Part shown: in pieces, positions 46,222 to 58,401 of the stretch | How positions within the stretch are numbered: the stretch's first letter is position 1 | Layout: the number at the start of each line of letters is the position of its first letter | Source of the DNA: Rosa chinensis | Taxonomy: Eukaryota; Streptophyta; Magnoliopsida; Rosales; Rosaceae | Direction of reading: 5' to 3' | Assembly: GCF_002994745.2 (NCBI RefSeq) | Contig: NW_020126832.1 | Span: forward strand, 62,001 to 126,000 | DNA length: 64,000 nt | Translations under genes and position numbers: made by a program | Notes under the pieces: model-generated | What the model saw: the letters and a program-made list of their open reading frames with translations, nothing else | The model's database searches: none | What the model was told of the DNA's origin: nothing

Positions 46222-47387
46222 TGGGGGGGGGGGGGGGGGGGGGGGTGAATAGGCAACGCTCTGAAATGTAAGCACAAAACCGAAACTGATCTCAAGGATT
46301 GTAATAAGATTGCTATCCCAAGACAATGAGAAATAGAACAAGCAGAAATCAACGTATCAAGCAAACACACATATAAGAACCAAAGAAACACAGAAGATGT
46401 TTGAGCAGTAAAAATCCTCAAAGTGAGGTAAATAACTGTGTGGCCTTAACTCTTGAAGGCAAGTGCTCAAGCACACACTATAAGATAGTAGTCAAATTAC
46501 AAAGTAGACTTACAACCTCTCGGATAACTCTGAACGTGGTTACCTCTAGCTAAACTCATTCAAGCCGGTTGAACTACTTCACACAAATTTGCTCACTGCT
46601 TCTAGATGCACTTCACACGTTTCAACTCGTCAATCTTCAATTCTTGAATATGTTTGACTCCTAACTGAACTCGTAGGACTTCCAAGACATAAGAATAATA
46701 TGGATGATGTATGAATGAATTCTTGACTCACTAATTCACTTAGACATGGAACAAATGAATTAATGATCAAGACACAGCTTTGCCTTCTTATGAAACAAAA
46801 GAACTTTTCTATCGTGCAAAGCTTAAAGAAAAGAAACCTAATGCAGGACATATATATGCGTCAAGAGTAGACTCTCCCTAAAACAATTAGGGTGTGATAA
46901 ATACCAATAAAAGTAAATTGACACCTAATAGGAAACAAATTTCCCTAAAAGATAATACGCAATAAGAACTGATTTTATCATAATAAAAGGAGATATGTGC
47001 TCTAAACAATACAAGTCCAAATCAGAGAATTAAGCACTGACAGAACCACTTGATATGACATTCCTTTTAAAAACCCAGACACCTAGACAACGTACAAGGT
47101 GAGAATACTAAATAGACCACTTCAGGATTGAAGCACAGCTAACAATCCTGGAACTCAATCATGCATAATGTAATGAATACCAGACCTTCCATACGAGTCA
47201 ATAGGATCTTGTCTTGTGTTTCAAGCCATGAACCTCAATTCCAATTGTTAAGATCATTCTTCTCAAACACACTCTTAAGCTAGAACTCTCTAGTTTTGTA
47301 TAAAGGGAATGCCAACATACAAGTTCCTATACTAACAACACAATACCCAAAAAACTCAAGATATTAACTTCGGAAATGGGTAAACCA
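46222..47387. mobile_element. ~1.17-kb solo LTR in F-box copy 1
   Basis: Starts TG followed by 23 G residues (46223-46245) and GTGAATAGG, and ends TAAACCA. It is flanked by the near-match ATGGC (46216-46220) and GTGGC (47388-47392). Removing it restores the F-box frame exactly across the site, which defines it as an insertion. No coding domain was found. The exact left border is uncertain by a base, and the G-run may vary in length. Confidence 0.65.
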
Positions 47388-47523
47388 GTGGCAAGTGAGT
47401 CATTGTGCGCCAAGATCATATTATATAAATACATACATGGAGAGCCTTGTTCTGTCGAATGCATCATCTGATAAATGCACGTCGTCTCACAGCTACTCCT
47501 GGAATCAGAAAGAAGATAGATGA

Positions 47524-49090
47524 TGCTACTCCTGCTTCATTGTTGAGGCACTTCCAATACATTGTGTTTGTATGTTTTTGGTATGTACACGCTATTGGTC
47601 TTCGGTGTCACGTAATGCTTCATTTCCACTAAAATAGTAAACCTCCACTGTTTACTGATATCTGCTGTTTTAGGTATTCAAGACCTGTGAAATGTTACAG
47701 CGAGGATTTTATTTTATTTTATTTTTTGATTCCCATTCCCATTCCTTTTTTTTTTCTTTTTCTTTTCTTTCTTTGTTTTTTTTTTTGAACAAGTATTCCC
47801 ATTCCTTCTTGTTAAATGCATTGAGCTTCACTCCAGGTTATTTTGCTGTGTTTTGGTTCTATCAAATATGTTCTATCTTAAGTGATAAAAGTTTCTGGAC
47901 TAATGATTTCAGCAGCAAGCTACTTGCAAGGATATATCACCTTCTGTTTTATTTGTTAATGCTGAATCATCCTATTTATCTGTGTTAAAAGTTTTAGGAC
48001 TCTTATTGGAGACTTTAAGGTGTCAAACTCAAAATTTTAGGAGCAATATGCAGTAGTAGTATTTATAGCTATATTGAGCAACATGGATATTAGTTCATCT
48101 GACTTGTGCTCTATCAATGAACATTAAAAGTTTAAGCTATAAGCTATTAGACGAAAAGATACAATGGGGATATATTAGATACATACATAGACTAAATTAT
48201 TAGAAACTCACCTCAATCAATATGACAGTAGTGCTCAACAAAACTGATAGTGCTAAGCACAATGGTTCGGAAAACAACAGAACTTGGTAAACTCAGAGTT
48301 GGCCTCTTTGTTGACAAAGTCACCAAAGCCCTTCGAATATGCAGCTCATGTTAATAGGTTTATCTATCAAGTCTGCATCAAACTGTATCAAAGAGGATTA
48401 TCATATTCTTGTTCTTTTTTTTATTAAATTTATTCCTCCAAATTCCAATTCATTCATCTATAACAAGTGTTAGAGGCTTAAAGCTGCAGGCTGAAATATG
48501 TTTGCGAGTGAGACGGGGAAGAGTTGCTAAATCCAATGGAAAAATTATGTTGTGCCGGCCGGGTTCAAATCCAATTTGATTCACCAGGTCAAGAATTTAA
48601 AGAATTTAGTCTAATCTTGTCTGAGACAAAATGTAAAGCATACAAGAACATAATAACAAGATGGAGATTAACTTGTCTTTGACAAATATAGTGACAGGCA
48701 GACTTTTCAAATTGATGTGATTTTGTCAATTCAGTAGAACGATTTGGTATATAGTTTGTCCATATGAAAACAATTCATAGCTAGGGTACAACTTATATCA
48801 TTCTAGATTATATGAAATAGTCATAGTTGCTTTCTTTGGTGACTAGAATCATCATCCGTATTATAATATTGTCAAACTCTGAAAGATTGATATGGTTGAT
48901 TCAGTTATTGGGTTCTCCGAAACTTGCACAGCAAGCTACTTGTTTTTGTAAAGCTTCAGTTCTCTTCTTTTAAATTCTTCAGTTCAGCTTCTAAGTTCTT
49001 ACAGCAAAAGCAATAGAATGTAAGGAAAAGAAATAGCAAAAGAAAAAATTTACGAGCTATTTTCTTTTTATGAGAGCAAACAGACAGACA
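47524..49090. other. Spacer between the two F-box copies
   Basis: AT-rich with T-tracts near 47745. It includes the 3' flank of copy 1 and upstream region of copy 2. No further gene was recognised. Confidence 0.5.
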
Positions 49091-49642
49091 ATGTCAGATT
49101 ATCTTCCAAATGAAGTTCTAATAGATATACTTGTGAGACTACCTGTGAAGTCACTGCTGAGATTCAGGTGTGTTTCGAAGATATGGAACTCTCTCTTTTC
49201 TAGCCTGCATTCATCAACACCCGTCTCAACCAAGCTCTTCTTCAACAAACCAACCAGGAACTGCTTCTCTTTCGATACTACTATTCCATAGATTATGTAA
49301 TGGAAGATGACCATGGAATGCACATGACAGTCAATGACAGGCGTGAAGAACGCTTCACTTTGCACATAGATGATGAATTCTTTCCCCACAATCCCTACTT
49401 GAAACTTGATTTCCCATATAGATGTGGGGGCTACTATAAACATTACTTCCAAATAGTGGCCTTAGTGAATGGGATAGTCTGCCTGACCGACCCAAATCGC
49501 TGTAATCTGTGGAACCCTTCGGTGAACAGAGTCATGGAGCTCCCGTTTGCATTTCAATATCCAGATCGTTCTGTCATGCATCATCTTGGATTTGGCTGTG
49601 TCCGAATCACGAATGACTACAAGCTGGTAAGACTAGTCTATT

Positions 49643-50158
49643 TATTGTGTAAGCCCCCTTTAAGATCTTTGTGTTTTACTACTTAAGAAAAATCAGAATA
49701 ATAGATGTACTGAAAACATAAACAAACACAGCAGATTTTATGGTGGTTCAGCCAAAACTTTAGCCTACGTCCACTTCGTGATCTCTCTTGAGAGATTCAC
49801 TAGCATTATGAAGAATTTAGGTGTTTACAAGTACTTATTGCAGATCCCTCAAACCCCTCAGACTAGATCTTATCTCTCTATCACCTTGACTCTCAGTTTT
49901 CTGCACTTTCTGTCTTCTTATTCCAGAAAACTGACTGCAGCTCCTATTTATAGGGCATAGAGGCTGCTGATACAACATGGGATTAGGATTCCTAACCCTA
50001 ATAGACTAAACCTTTAATACAAATCCTAATAGAACTTTAAAGGCTAACTTTCCTAGAACTTATAGAAAAGCTGCGCGCAAACCTCTTTCCTTTCTATACT
50101 TGGATTTGAATTCTGAACCCTAATTTTCAGATTGTATCAATGAGCCAAAAACACAACA
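49643..50158 (-). repeat. 3' LTR of the Copia element
   Basis: 516 bp. It includes CTATTTATAGGG near 49946. On the element's strand, a purine-rich AAGGTGGAAAT tract immediately precedes it (50159-50169). Confidence 0.9.
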
Positions 50159-50316
50159 ATTTCCACCTTGGTGAGTTGATACCAAAATGATTGCTGCAAC
50201 CTTCAGGATGTCTTGAACTTCTTGAAGTAATCCCGAACAAACCTTCAAGAACCTTCACCTTGGCAAGACTCTTCTTGCCTCAACGCACCTCAAGTGAGGA
50301 GGTGCTCCTCCACAAC

Positions 50317-53300
50317 TCAGCATGTTGTGACACTGAGCAAGTTCAAGCAATGCTTGAACTTCTCTACAGCAACGGCCTTGGTAAGACAATTTGCAGCATT
50401 GTCATTTGTGTGAACCTTCTCCACAATAATATTTTCAGATTCTACCCAATCTCTGATCCTGTAATAGCGAACATCAATGTGTTTCGTCCTTGCATGAAAC
50501 ACTTGATTCTTTGCCAAGTGAATGGCACTTTGACTGTCACACTTCACTACCACGCCTTGTTGGTGAATTCCAAATTCACTTGCCAGCCCATTCAACCAAA
50601 TAGCTTCCTTTGAAGCTTCTGTTAATGCCATATATTCTGCCTCAGTAGTAGATAGAGCTGTGACTGCTTGAAGAGTTGATTTCCAGCTCACAGGTCCTCC
50701 TCCACAAGTAAAAACATAACCTGTTATGGACCTCCTTTTATCTAAGTCTCCTGCATAATCTGCATCCACAAAACCAGCCACGCATGCTACTTCTTGTTTC
50801 CTCTCAAACATGATTCCAAGCTGCCTAGTTCCTTTTAAATACCACAAAATCCACTTCACTGCTTCCCAATGGGGCTTACCCGGATTTGACATGTACTTAG
50901 AGACAACACTCAATGTTTGAGCTAAATCTGGTCTTGTGCAAATCATCGCATACATGAGACACCCTACTGCACTTGCATATGGAACATCCTTCATCACATC
51001 AATCTCTTTTTGACTTGATGGCCTTTGCTTTGCACTTAACTGATAATGTGTAGCTAATGGGATAGAAACAACCTTAGCTCCATCCATGTTGAAGCGTTCA
51101 AGTACCCTCAGAATGTACTTTTCTTGTGACAGCCAAATTTTACCAGCTTTTCTATCCCGCCTTATTTCAATTCCAAGGATCTTTTGTGCAGCTCCTAGAT
51201 CCTTCATGTCGAATTCAACTCCCAATTTCTTCTTAAGCTCTTAAATTTTTGACATATCCTTGCATGCAATTAGCATGTCATCTACATACAAAAGTAGTAG
51301 AATAATCTCCCCATCTTGAAATACATGGTAGTAAATGCAGCAGTCATATAGAAACCTTGTGTAGCCTATTTTCAGCATGTATGTGTCGAAATGCTTGTAC
51401 CACTGCCTCGGTGATTGCTTAAGTCCATATAGGGACTTCCTTAACCGACAAACCAGATCCTCTTTTCCTATTTCAACAAAACCCTCCGGCTGCGACATAT
51501 AAATGTCTTCTTCGAGGTCCCCATGAAGAAACGCAGTTTTCACATCCATCTGCTCAATCTCCATATCATACTGAGCTGCTATAGAAAACAATAACCGAAT
51601 TGAAGTGTGTTTGACGACCGGAGAGAAAATCTCGTCATAATCCACTCCCTCTTTCTGCGAATACCCTTTTGCCACCAAACGTGCTTTATACTTTATGGCA
51701 TCAGCATCATGTATTCCTTCTTTCTTCCTAAACACCCACTTGTAGCCAACAAGTTTTCTTTCTTTGGGTTTAGGAACCAACTCCCACACGGAATTCTTAT
51801 GCAAAGATTCCATCTCTTCTATCATAGCACCAATCCAACCTGCTCGTTCTTCGCTTTCTATGGCATCTTGATAAGTAGTTGGATCTCCTTGACTTATACT
51901 CAGAGCATGACTCACATCTTCTTCCGGTTCGAACCCAAACCTTTGTATCTTTTTTTGGATTCCTCTTAGGTTTGTCAAGTGCTATGCTTCTTTTAAATGA
52001 CTCAGGTGCTTGTGGGATAGGGGAATTTCGACCCCTCTGTGGGGATTGCTCCACCTGAGCCCTAACTGGTGACTGTTGCTGCTGCTCTGTTTCTTCAATA
52101 GCTCCTTGATCATTCCCTACTTGCTCAATTTGCTCCAACTGAACTTGGGAATCTTCATCCGATGGTTTAGCTAATGAAATCTTGATTGCTTCTTCTTCAA
52201 CAACAGCCATCTTCTCCTTCTTGCTATTAACCTCCTCATTTAATGGCATAGTCTTCTCATCAAATATTACATCTCTGTTGATCACTCTTTTGTCGTTGAC
52301 TATATCCCACAACTTATAACCTTTCACCCCTTTCTCAAAGTCGATGAACAAGCACTCATGGGACTTTGGTTTCAGTTTGGTTCTTTCATCGCTGGGAATA
52401 TGTGCATAAGCACTGCAACCAAACACTCTCAAGTTGGAATAATCAACTGGCTTTCCAGACCATACCTCCTCTGCGCACTTGAAGTTAATAGCCCTAGAAG
52501 GTGATCGATTAATCAAATAACATGCATGATTAACCGCTTCTGCCCAAAAAGTTTCAAGCAACCCCGCATGAAGTCTCATGCTTCTTTCTCTCTCCATGAG
52601 AGTTCTGTTCATCCTTTCTGCAACACTGTTTTGTTGAGGAGTCTTCTTAACAGTAAAGTGTCTTGTGATGCCTGCATCTTTACACAACTGTAAGAACTGA
52701 TTATCTCTATATTCACCTCCATTGTCGCTTCTCAAACACTTGATTTTTCTACCTGTTTGGTTTTCAACTTCAGCTTTCCACTCCTTGAACTTAGTGAAAA
52801 CCTGGTCTTTAGTTTTCATAAAGTATACCCAAACCTTCCTTGAAAAATCATCTATGAAAGAGACAAAGTATCTGGCTCCACCCTTTGATTTTGTTGGTGT
52901 AGGCCCCCAAACATCTGTGTGAATATAGTCCAATACTCCTTTGGATTTGTTCTCACTGCTGCCCACATTGAACGTCACCTTGGTCTGCTTTCCGAGTGTG
53001 CAATACTTGCAAAATTCAAGTTTGCAGCTCATTACACCTTCCAGCTGATCCCTTTTGTGTAATTCCTGCAACCCTCTCTGACTCATGTGCCCTAGCCATT
53101 TATGCCAAAGCTCAGTCTTGTCTTCCTCTGTACAAACTGCAGCTCCACCAACCACCGTAGAGCCCGTAAGTTTATACATGTTATCTGGTTGCATCACACT
53201 CCTCATGTAGACCATTTGTCCCTTTCCTACCTTGAGCTGTCCTTTTTCAGATTTATACCAAAATCCAGCCCTATCCAAAGTGCTCAATGAAATCAGATTT

Positions 53301-53500
53301 CTGCTCAATTTTGGGACATGTCGGACGTTTCCCAGCGTTCTGACAATTCCATCATGCATCTTGATCTTTACTGTTCCGATTCCCATGATTCAACAAGGTG
53401 AATCATCTCCCATCAACACTTCCCCGGTGTTCCTATCTTCATATGTGTCGTACCAATCTCTGTTTGCACACATATGAAATGTGCAGGCTGTATCCAAGGT
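50317..53500 (-). pseudogene. Copia pol polyprotein, several disruptions
   Basis: Order on the minus strand: protease (TLDTACTFHMC, ~53500); GAG-pre-integrase (ELWHKWLGHMSQRGL); integrase with DVWGP, SDNGGEY and NSVAERMNRT as the D,D,E sites; reverse transcriptase (VDVKTAFLHGDL-like segment and YVDDM, ~51280); RNase H (DADYAGD, TEAEYMAL, HIDVRYY). Breaks: a stop just upstream of 53386, a frame change at an A7 run near 51960, and TAA at 51241-51243. The domain order (integrase before RT) is diagnostic of Copia. Both copy-protein halves are near full length. Confidence 0.9.
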
Positions 53501-54385
53501 CTAATATTTAAGTGCGCTGGAGCTGGTTGTTACTGCGAGAAGTTCTCCATCGTCACTGTAATTTCCAGCAACAACATTGGGTGACTTAGAGCTTTCTCCT
53601 AACATCTGCCCCTTTTTCTCCTTCCATTGTTTGCAATTCCTTTTCCAGTGGTCAAGTGAACCACATTCGAAGCAACCATTCTTCTTTTTTTTGCCTTTCC
53701 CCTTGGATTTTGACCTGCCTCTTTCTTCAAATCCACCGCCTTTATTCCTGGACCTTCCTCTCTCCTTGCCACTGACATGAAGTCCCCGTGCTTGAGAACT
53801 TTCTTCTTCTTTGTCCATTTTGACATATGATTCCAGGTTCTCACACACTTTAGAAAGTGTGATAGTATCTTTGAATATCATGGTGGTTTTGAAGTGCTTG
53901 AATGAAGGTGGAAGCGAATGAAGTAACATGACAGCCGTGTCTTCATCATCCATCTTTGCTCCAACCTTCTCCAAGTTTGATATGCAATTCTGAAACTTGC
54001 ATATGTGATCATTAAGATCATCCCCTTCCTCCATCTTGAGGCCAAAGAGCTATTCCTTCAAGAGTAACTTGATGCTGATAGTTTTACCTATGTAGACGCT
54101 TTCAAGCTTCTCCCATGCTTCCTTTGCAGTCATATTCTCACCAATATGAAGCAAGACATTATCGGCAAGATGCAGCTCGATGGAGCTCTTTGCTTTCTTA
54201 TTCTTCTTCGTATAATCTGCTTCAGTCATTGTTGCAGGCTTATTTCCAATTGCCTCATCAACCTCTTGCTGAACCAGAACGTTTTTCATCTTCCTCTGCC
54301 AAAGCGTGAAGTTGTCCTTGCCATTAAAGGGCTTAATGGACGGTTTCACATCTCCTGCTTCAACAATGACTTTGTCGTTCACCAT
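53501..54385 (-). pseudogene. Copia gag (UBN2-type with CCHC knuckle)
   Basis: ATG at 54385 starts a gag frame with FNGKDNFTLWQRKMKNVL and KEAWEKLESVY. TAG at 54052-54050 interrupts it. The same frame continues with HSLPPSFKHFKTTM, an Arg/Lys/Gly linker and a CCHC knuckle (CFECGSLDHWKRNC), and a second stop falls at 53503-53501. Gag forms the particle that packages element RNA. Two stops in frame make this copy defective. Confidence 0.88.
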
Positions 54386-54406
54386 TGCAAAACACCTTGA
54401 GCCTAA

Positions 54407-54418
54407 GCTCTGATACCA
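54407..54418 (-). other. Copia primer-binding site
   Basis: On the minus strand TGGTATCAGAGC starts two bases inside the 5' LTR. It is complementary to the 3' end of initiator tRNA-Met, the usual Copia primer. Confidence 0.9.
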
Positions 54419-54420
54419 CT

Positions 54421-54935
54421 TATTGTGTAAGCCCCCTTTAGGATCTTTGTGTTTTACTACTTAAGCAAAATCAGAATAATAGATGAATTGAAAACAGAAA
54501 CAACACAGCAGATTTTATAGTGGTTCAGCCAAAACTTTAGCCTACGTCCACTTCGTGATCTCTCTTGAGAGATTCACTAGCACTATGAAGAATTTAGGTG
54601 TTTACAAGTACTTATTGCAGATCCCTCAAACCCCTCAGACTAGTTCTTATCTCTCTATCACCTTGACTCTCAGTTTTCTGCACTTTCTGTCTTCTTATTC
54701 CAGAAAACTGACTGCAGCTCCTATTTATAGGGTATAGAGGCTGCTGATACAACATGGGATTAGGATTCCTAACCCTAATAGACTAAACCTTTAATACAAA
54801 TCCTAATAGAACTTGAAAGACTAACTTTCCTAGAACTTATAGAAAAGCTGCGCGCAAACCTCTTTCCTTTCTAGACTTGAATTTGAATTCTGAACCCTAA
54901 TTTTCAGATTGTATCAATGAGCCAAAAACACAACA
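54421..54935 (-). repeat. 5' LTR of the Copia element
   Basis: 515 bp. It pairs with 49643-50158 in the same orientation and is followed by the CTATT duplication and the F-box sequence. Confidence 0.9.
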
Positions 54936-55578
54936 CTATTTTGGAAGAAAAGACCATTATGTGGTTCCACCTGTGGTTGAGATTTTCACTCTTAGCACAA
55001 ATTCATGGCGACAACTTGCAGCTCCTGGTCCTATGTATGTCACTGTACAGCATTCATCATCATCACAGTGCTTTGCATCTGGTGCATTCCACTGGGTTGC
55101 GAATGCTCCACCAGAAGAGGGCACTTTCTGCAATCTGATTCTAGCATTTGATATGGCTAATGAGGTTTTCCATGAACTTCCTCTGCCCAGCTGTTTAGCA
55201 GCAAAATCAAACTTGAATATGACTCTTGCGGTGTTGAACGGTTTACTTTCTCTGGTCCCTCGGAATAATGGTCCAGTCGATGACGAGTCTTACTCAGACT
55301 CAGTGTGGATCATGAAAGAATACAGCATGGCAGAATCTTGGACTAAGCTATTCAGTATTGATATTCAGGGAGGAGTAGTAAGGAGGGTGCTATCGTTCAC
55401 AAAGAATGGTGAAGTTATATTACTTAACAATTCAGATGAACTGGTCTCATATGAATCCAATACCTAACAAACTAGGGATCTTGAATACAGTGTAGGCAAG
55501 AGATTCTCAAAAAAAGTGTATTCTCTGGATACTTACATGGAGAGCCTTGTTCTGTTGAATGTAGCTGATGCCTTATAA

Positions 55579-57723
55579 GGGCTAGAAAATTTCTATGATG
55601 CTTGCAAGGTAGTCTAATAAGATGGAAAAGAAAGATATGTCTGCTTTGTTACTTTCTACGCTCTGGTTTCTAAAACCTACAAAATGTTCACCAGTCACTT
55701 CGCAATCTCTACTGTCATTTTTGTTGTTATAAATTTCTAGAGTATCACTGAAGCAGCAAGTATTACAGTACGTTTTTCATGCAGAGTTTACTTGTCCTGC
55801 AACAAAATCTAAAAAGTGGGATGTCTAATTGACAACCACTTCAGCACTCCTTTACAAAATATAAGCAGACATCATAAGGGATTGTTCATTCAACGGACAT
55901 TTTCTTATATCATTCCTAGTCAAGTGCAGACGAGCATTTTCTAAAGCGAAACAATAAATGAAAATAGTTCAGCAATGTCAGCCTCACTGATAAAAAGTCC
56001 CAATTCAGCAAAAGAATTAACCTTACTGGAGTCGTTAAGCCTGGCAACAGAATGAGAGGTTTCGCCACCCAAATATCCTCCCAGAAGTTCATTTTATTTC
56101 CATTTCGCACAACAAAATGACCAACAGCTCAAAACTGAAGCATTGCCAGGGGATATGTGTTTCAAAGGACTGCAGCTGGAGCCTCTCTCAACTATCTTAG
56201 AATCTCACCCCATTGGCATGAAGCCACATTTGCTTTCAATCACTCTATGCAAAAGAGAATCGTTTTCAAGAGCCTTGTATATGTCTAGTTTGTTTCAAAT
56301 TCCCAAACCTCTTCTTTATAACTTATGAAACCAACTCCCACGACTTAAAAAGATGATACATTCATGCCTGTCTCTCTCATCAAGCTCTCCAACTTCAAAA
56401 CCAAATGGTCTTTTTGTGCTCATGACCAAATTAAACAAACTTGAGCTCAACATTAAATGAAAGATATGCCAGTCACAAATTACAAGTTGAACTGAAAGTC
56501 ACTAGACCACATCTGACACAAGTTGTTTCAAACTAAATTGGGCACTGATCCAAGGGCTCTTTATCTTCAGTTGGGCAAGAAAGACTCAAGATTAGCAGAG
56601 AGGAAAAATGTGTCTGATCTACAACAGATAACTTCATCTCCCTCTCTCATATTCGACCAAGTGAAAATAAGAATTAGAAGAAGTGGAATCCTTGGTTTTG
56701 TTTTGGAATATATGATTGTGATTGTAATTCTTATGCAGAAGTCGATTTAAGTGTACTAGTTCGATTTATAGGTAGACTGACTCCATGCATTGGTAGACTA
56801 GTTTGGAACTACTCTACATCTGTATCAAATTAATCTACCTCTATGCCGAATTAATTCTGTCGGTATATTGATGTACAGCAGAACTATAAGTACATTGTTG
56901 GAAATGCAAGGTTTCACTGTCGTCGTCAATTCCAGGTTTCTTCGTATTCATTTAGGGTCAGCCACATAGTCTCTGCTATTGTTGCTTGCATCAGAATTAC
57001 TCTAAGGTTTCAGGCATATGGATTTCTTGGACCGAAATCCTACCTATGGTCTGTTTGTATAACTTGAGGAAGTACAATCAGAGGAAGATGCTTGTACAAG
57101 TACTTTGTAGAAGAACAAAACAGCAGTTTGCCAGGAGGAAGGAAAATATAAGTTGAACGAATGAACAATATCATAGAGTTTAGCATCATACTATATAATA
57201 TGAATACTACATAAAGTTCTCTAATTCAAAACCACTACGCACTGCCTTACAAAATAAAAACAGAGATGGATCAGGTATTATTCGTTTTAACAGTAGCAAC
57301 TTATCCAAACACGTAAAAGTTCAGTTCAGTTGCTATTTGTTTTGTGATCGACTTGTTTGTAGTAACCAAATGAACTTGTGTTTTCCCATGAACCTTCAAA
57401 TGTTTTGGCACAACTCTTTCACATAAACAAAAGTTCAGCCAACCATAATGTAGAATCTTTAGCTCTATCCTGGATCCATTTGACTACACAAACACTTTTG
57501 CTCTTACTAGAATTCAGTACTGTTGTATAAAGCCATCCAAAAAATCGCTCCGGCATGACAGTCTTCAGATTTTTCGAGCATTTTGTAAGCATATTTACAA
57601 TCAGAGTGCATAAGCAGAATACAGTACTAAACAAGCGCAAATTCCCATCATAAAAATTGAAGCAGCACAACAAGCAAACGAAACAAAATCCATGAAAACA
57701 ACTGAAAAACCTGAGCTGAAGAG
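55579..57723. other. Spacer with a LINE remnant
   Basis: AT-rich. Apart from the LINE fragment at 55916-56110, no gene was recognised. The end probably holds the 3' UTR of the methyltransferase gene. Confidence 0.5.
55916..56110 (-). pseudogene. LINE zf-RVT remnant
   Basis: The minus frame MRNGNKMNFWEDIWVAKPL resembles the (V/I)GNG..INFW.D.W segment at the start of the zf-RVT region, C-terminal in plant LINE and LINE-derived polyproteins. The remainder decays quickly. Small and isolated. Confidence 0.5.
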
Positions 57724-58401
57724 TCAGTTTTCCTTTTTCTTCTTGCGCAAGATATAGACATCGGTCTCCTCATAGGCATAATCCGGGTGCAAATCCTGGT
57801 GCGGAACTTTCTCGATCACAAAAACCCCTTCACACATTTCCCAGAAGAGCTTATGCGCCTCCGGCGACCTCAATTGGTACCCAAGCAAAACGACGCCGTC
57901 GTCCTTCACCATCGCCTCCATGGTGGAGATCAAGGGTCCTACGGTCTCCTCAATATAAACCACATCGGTCGCCACAACGACGTCGTACGGAGGGCTGAGC
58001 GCGGCGATCTGGTCCGCCTTGTTCCAGTGGAGAATCGCGTGCTTGAGGTTCTTGCCGAGGACCGGTTTGTTGCGCTTGAGGTTTCGCTTCAGCGCCGGCA
58101 TCACGGCGGGGATGTCGGTGATGACGACGTCGGTCAGGCCGAGGAGGTAAAGCCCCATGGCGGCGACTCCGCATCCGGCGCCGAGCTCGACGGCGCGCTT
58201 GGCGCGGAAGTCGAGGAGGTCGGAATAGGGGTTTTGGGGTTGGTGGTTGCTTGGTGGGGCCCAGCGCTCGGCGAACTTAACGAGGACTAAGGAGCAGGGC
58301 CAGACGGTGGTGCCGACATGGAGGGAGCCGTTGTCTTGTTGGAAGGAGAGGACGGCGTCGCGGACGGGGAGCTCTATCACCGGCGAGTCTGTGAACTTCA
58401 T
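57724..58401 (-). CDS. METTL21-type protein-lysine methyltransferase
   Basis: An intact single-exon 225-residue ORF. The seven-beta-strand SAM-dependent fold is readable: an N-terminal lead (VWPCSLVLVKFAERW), motif I AVELGAGCGVAAMGLYLLG, motif II VVITDIPAVMPALKRNLKRN, LHWNKAD, and the Methyltransf_16 signature DVVVATDVVYIEETVGPL with a later VVLLGYQLR strand. A basic tail KKKKEN ends the protein. Length and motifs match the METTL21/Methyltransf_16 family, which methylates lysines of HSP70, eEF1A and similar proteins. The plant substrate is not deducible. GC content is clearly higher than in the surrounding DNA. A telo-box lies upstream. The Rossmann-like fold excludes SET-domain enzymes. Confidence 0.93.
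   Translation of the reverse strand: MKFTDSPVIELPVRDAVLSFQQDNGSLHVGTTVWPCSLVLVKFAERWAPPSNHQPQNPYSDLLDFRAKRAVELGAGCGVAAMGLYLLGLTDVVITDIPAVMPALKRNLKRNKPVLGKNLKHAILHWNKADQIAALSPPYDVVVATDVVYIEETVGPLISTMEAMVKDDGVVLLGYQLRSPEAHKLFWEMCEGVFVIEKVPHQDLHPDYAYEETDVYILRKKKKEN

Larger units (their letters stand above)
45029..47523 (+). pseudogene. F-box/FBA gene copy 1, broken by two solo LTRs
   Basis: ATG at 45029 opens the F-box (MSDYLPEEVLIQILARSPVK, SLLRFRWFSKTWYSLI). A frame change follows by ~45170, then FBA-domain segments ERFALHLNEESYPHNSPIKL, VHGIVCLVDKTSCFLWNPST and DDYKFVYL with another frame break near 45488. The 144-bp LTR at 45772-45915 interrupts after LHWVL. ILAFDMSTEVFHVITLP and ESWTKLLNIKIHG follow. 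The second LTR (46222-47387) splits the codons after MKVIEW, and the frame resumes with SYYINTYMESLVLSN to a TGA at 47521-47523. F-box proteins are substrate adaptors of SCF ubiquitin ligases. This copy cannot encode a full protein and is a tandem duplicate of the gene at 49091. Confidence 0.88.
49643..54935 (-). mobile_element. Complete Ty1/Copia element inserted in F-box copy 2
   Basis: LTRs of 516 bp (49643-50158) and 515 bp (54421-54935) have ~14 substitutions and one 1-bp indel by eye. The TSD is CTATT (49638-49642 and 54936-54940). The element reads on the minus strand, so the 5' LTR is the right one. It has a tRNA-Met PBS and a full gag-protease-integrase-RT-RNase H order. LTR ends are TATTGTGT...ACACAACA, so both copies start TA instead of TG. 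Several stops and a frame change in gag-pol make it non-autonomous. Confidence 0.92.
49091..55578 (+). pseudogene. F-box/FBA gene copy 2, split by a Copia element
   Basis: ATG at 49091 opens MSDYLPNEVLIDILVRLPVK and SLLRFRCVSKIWNSLF. A one-base frame change near 49255 precedes EERFTLHIDDEFFPHNPYLK, VNGIVCLTDPNRCNLWNPSV and DYKLVRLVY. The Copia element (49643-54935) interrupts here. The frame resumes at 54936 with YFGRKDHYVVPPVVEIFTLS, ASGAFHWVAN, LILAFDMANEVFHELPLPSC and MAESWTKLF. A TAA at 55465-55467 interrupts, although the same frame continues through TYMESLVLLNVAD to TAA at 55576. The domain order is F-box then FBA_1. It resembles CPR1/CPR30-type and other large plant F-box families, and the target is unknown. 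Confidence 0.88.

Noticed and set aside
57787..58290. 167-codon plus-strand ORF
   Set aside because: Antisense of the GC-rich methyltransferase CDS, which carries clear SAM-binding motifs.
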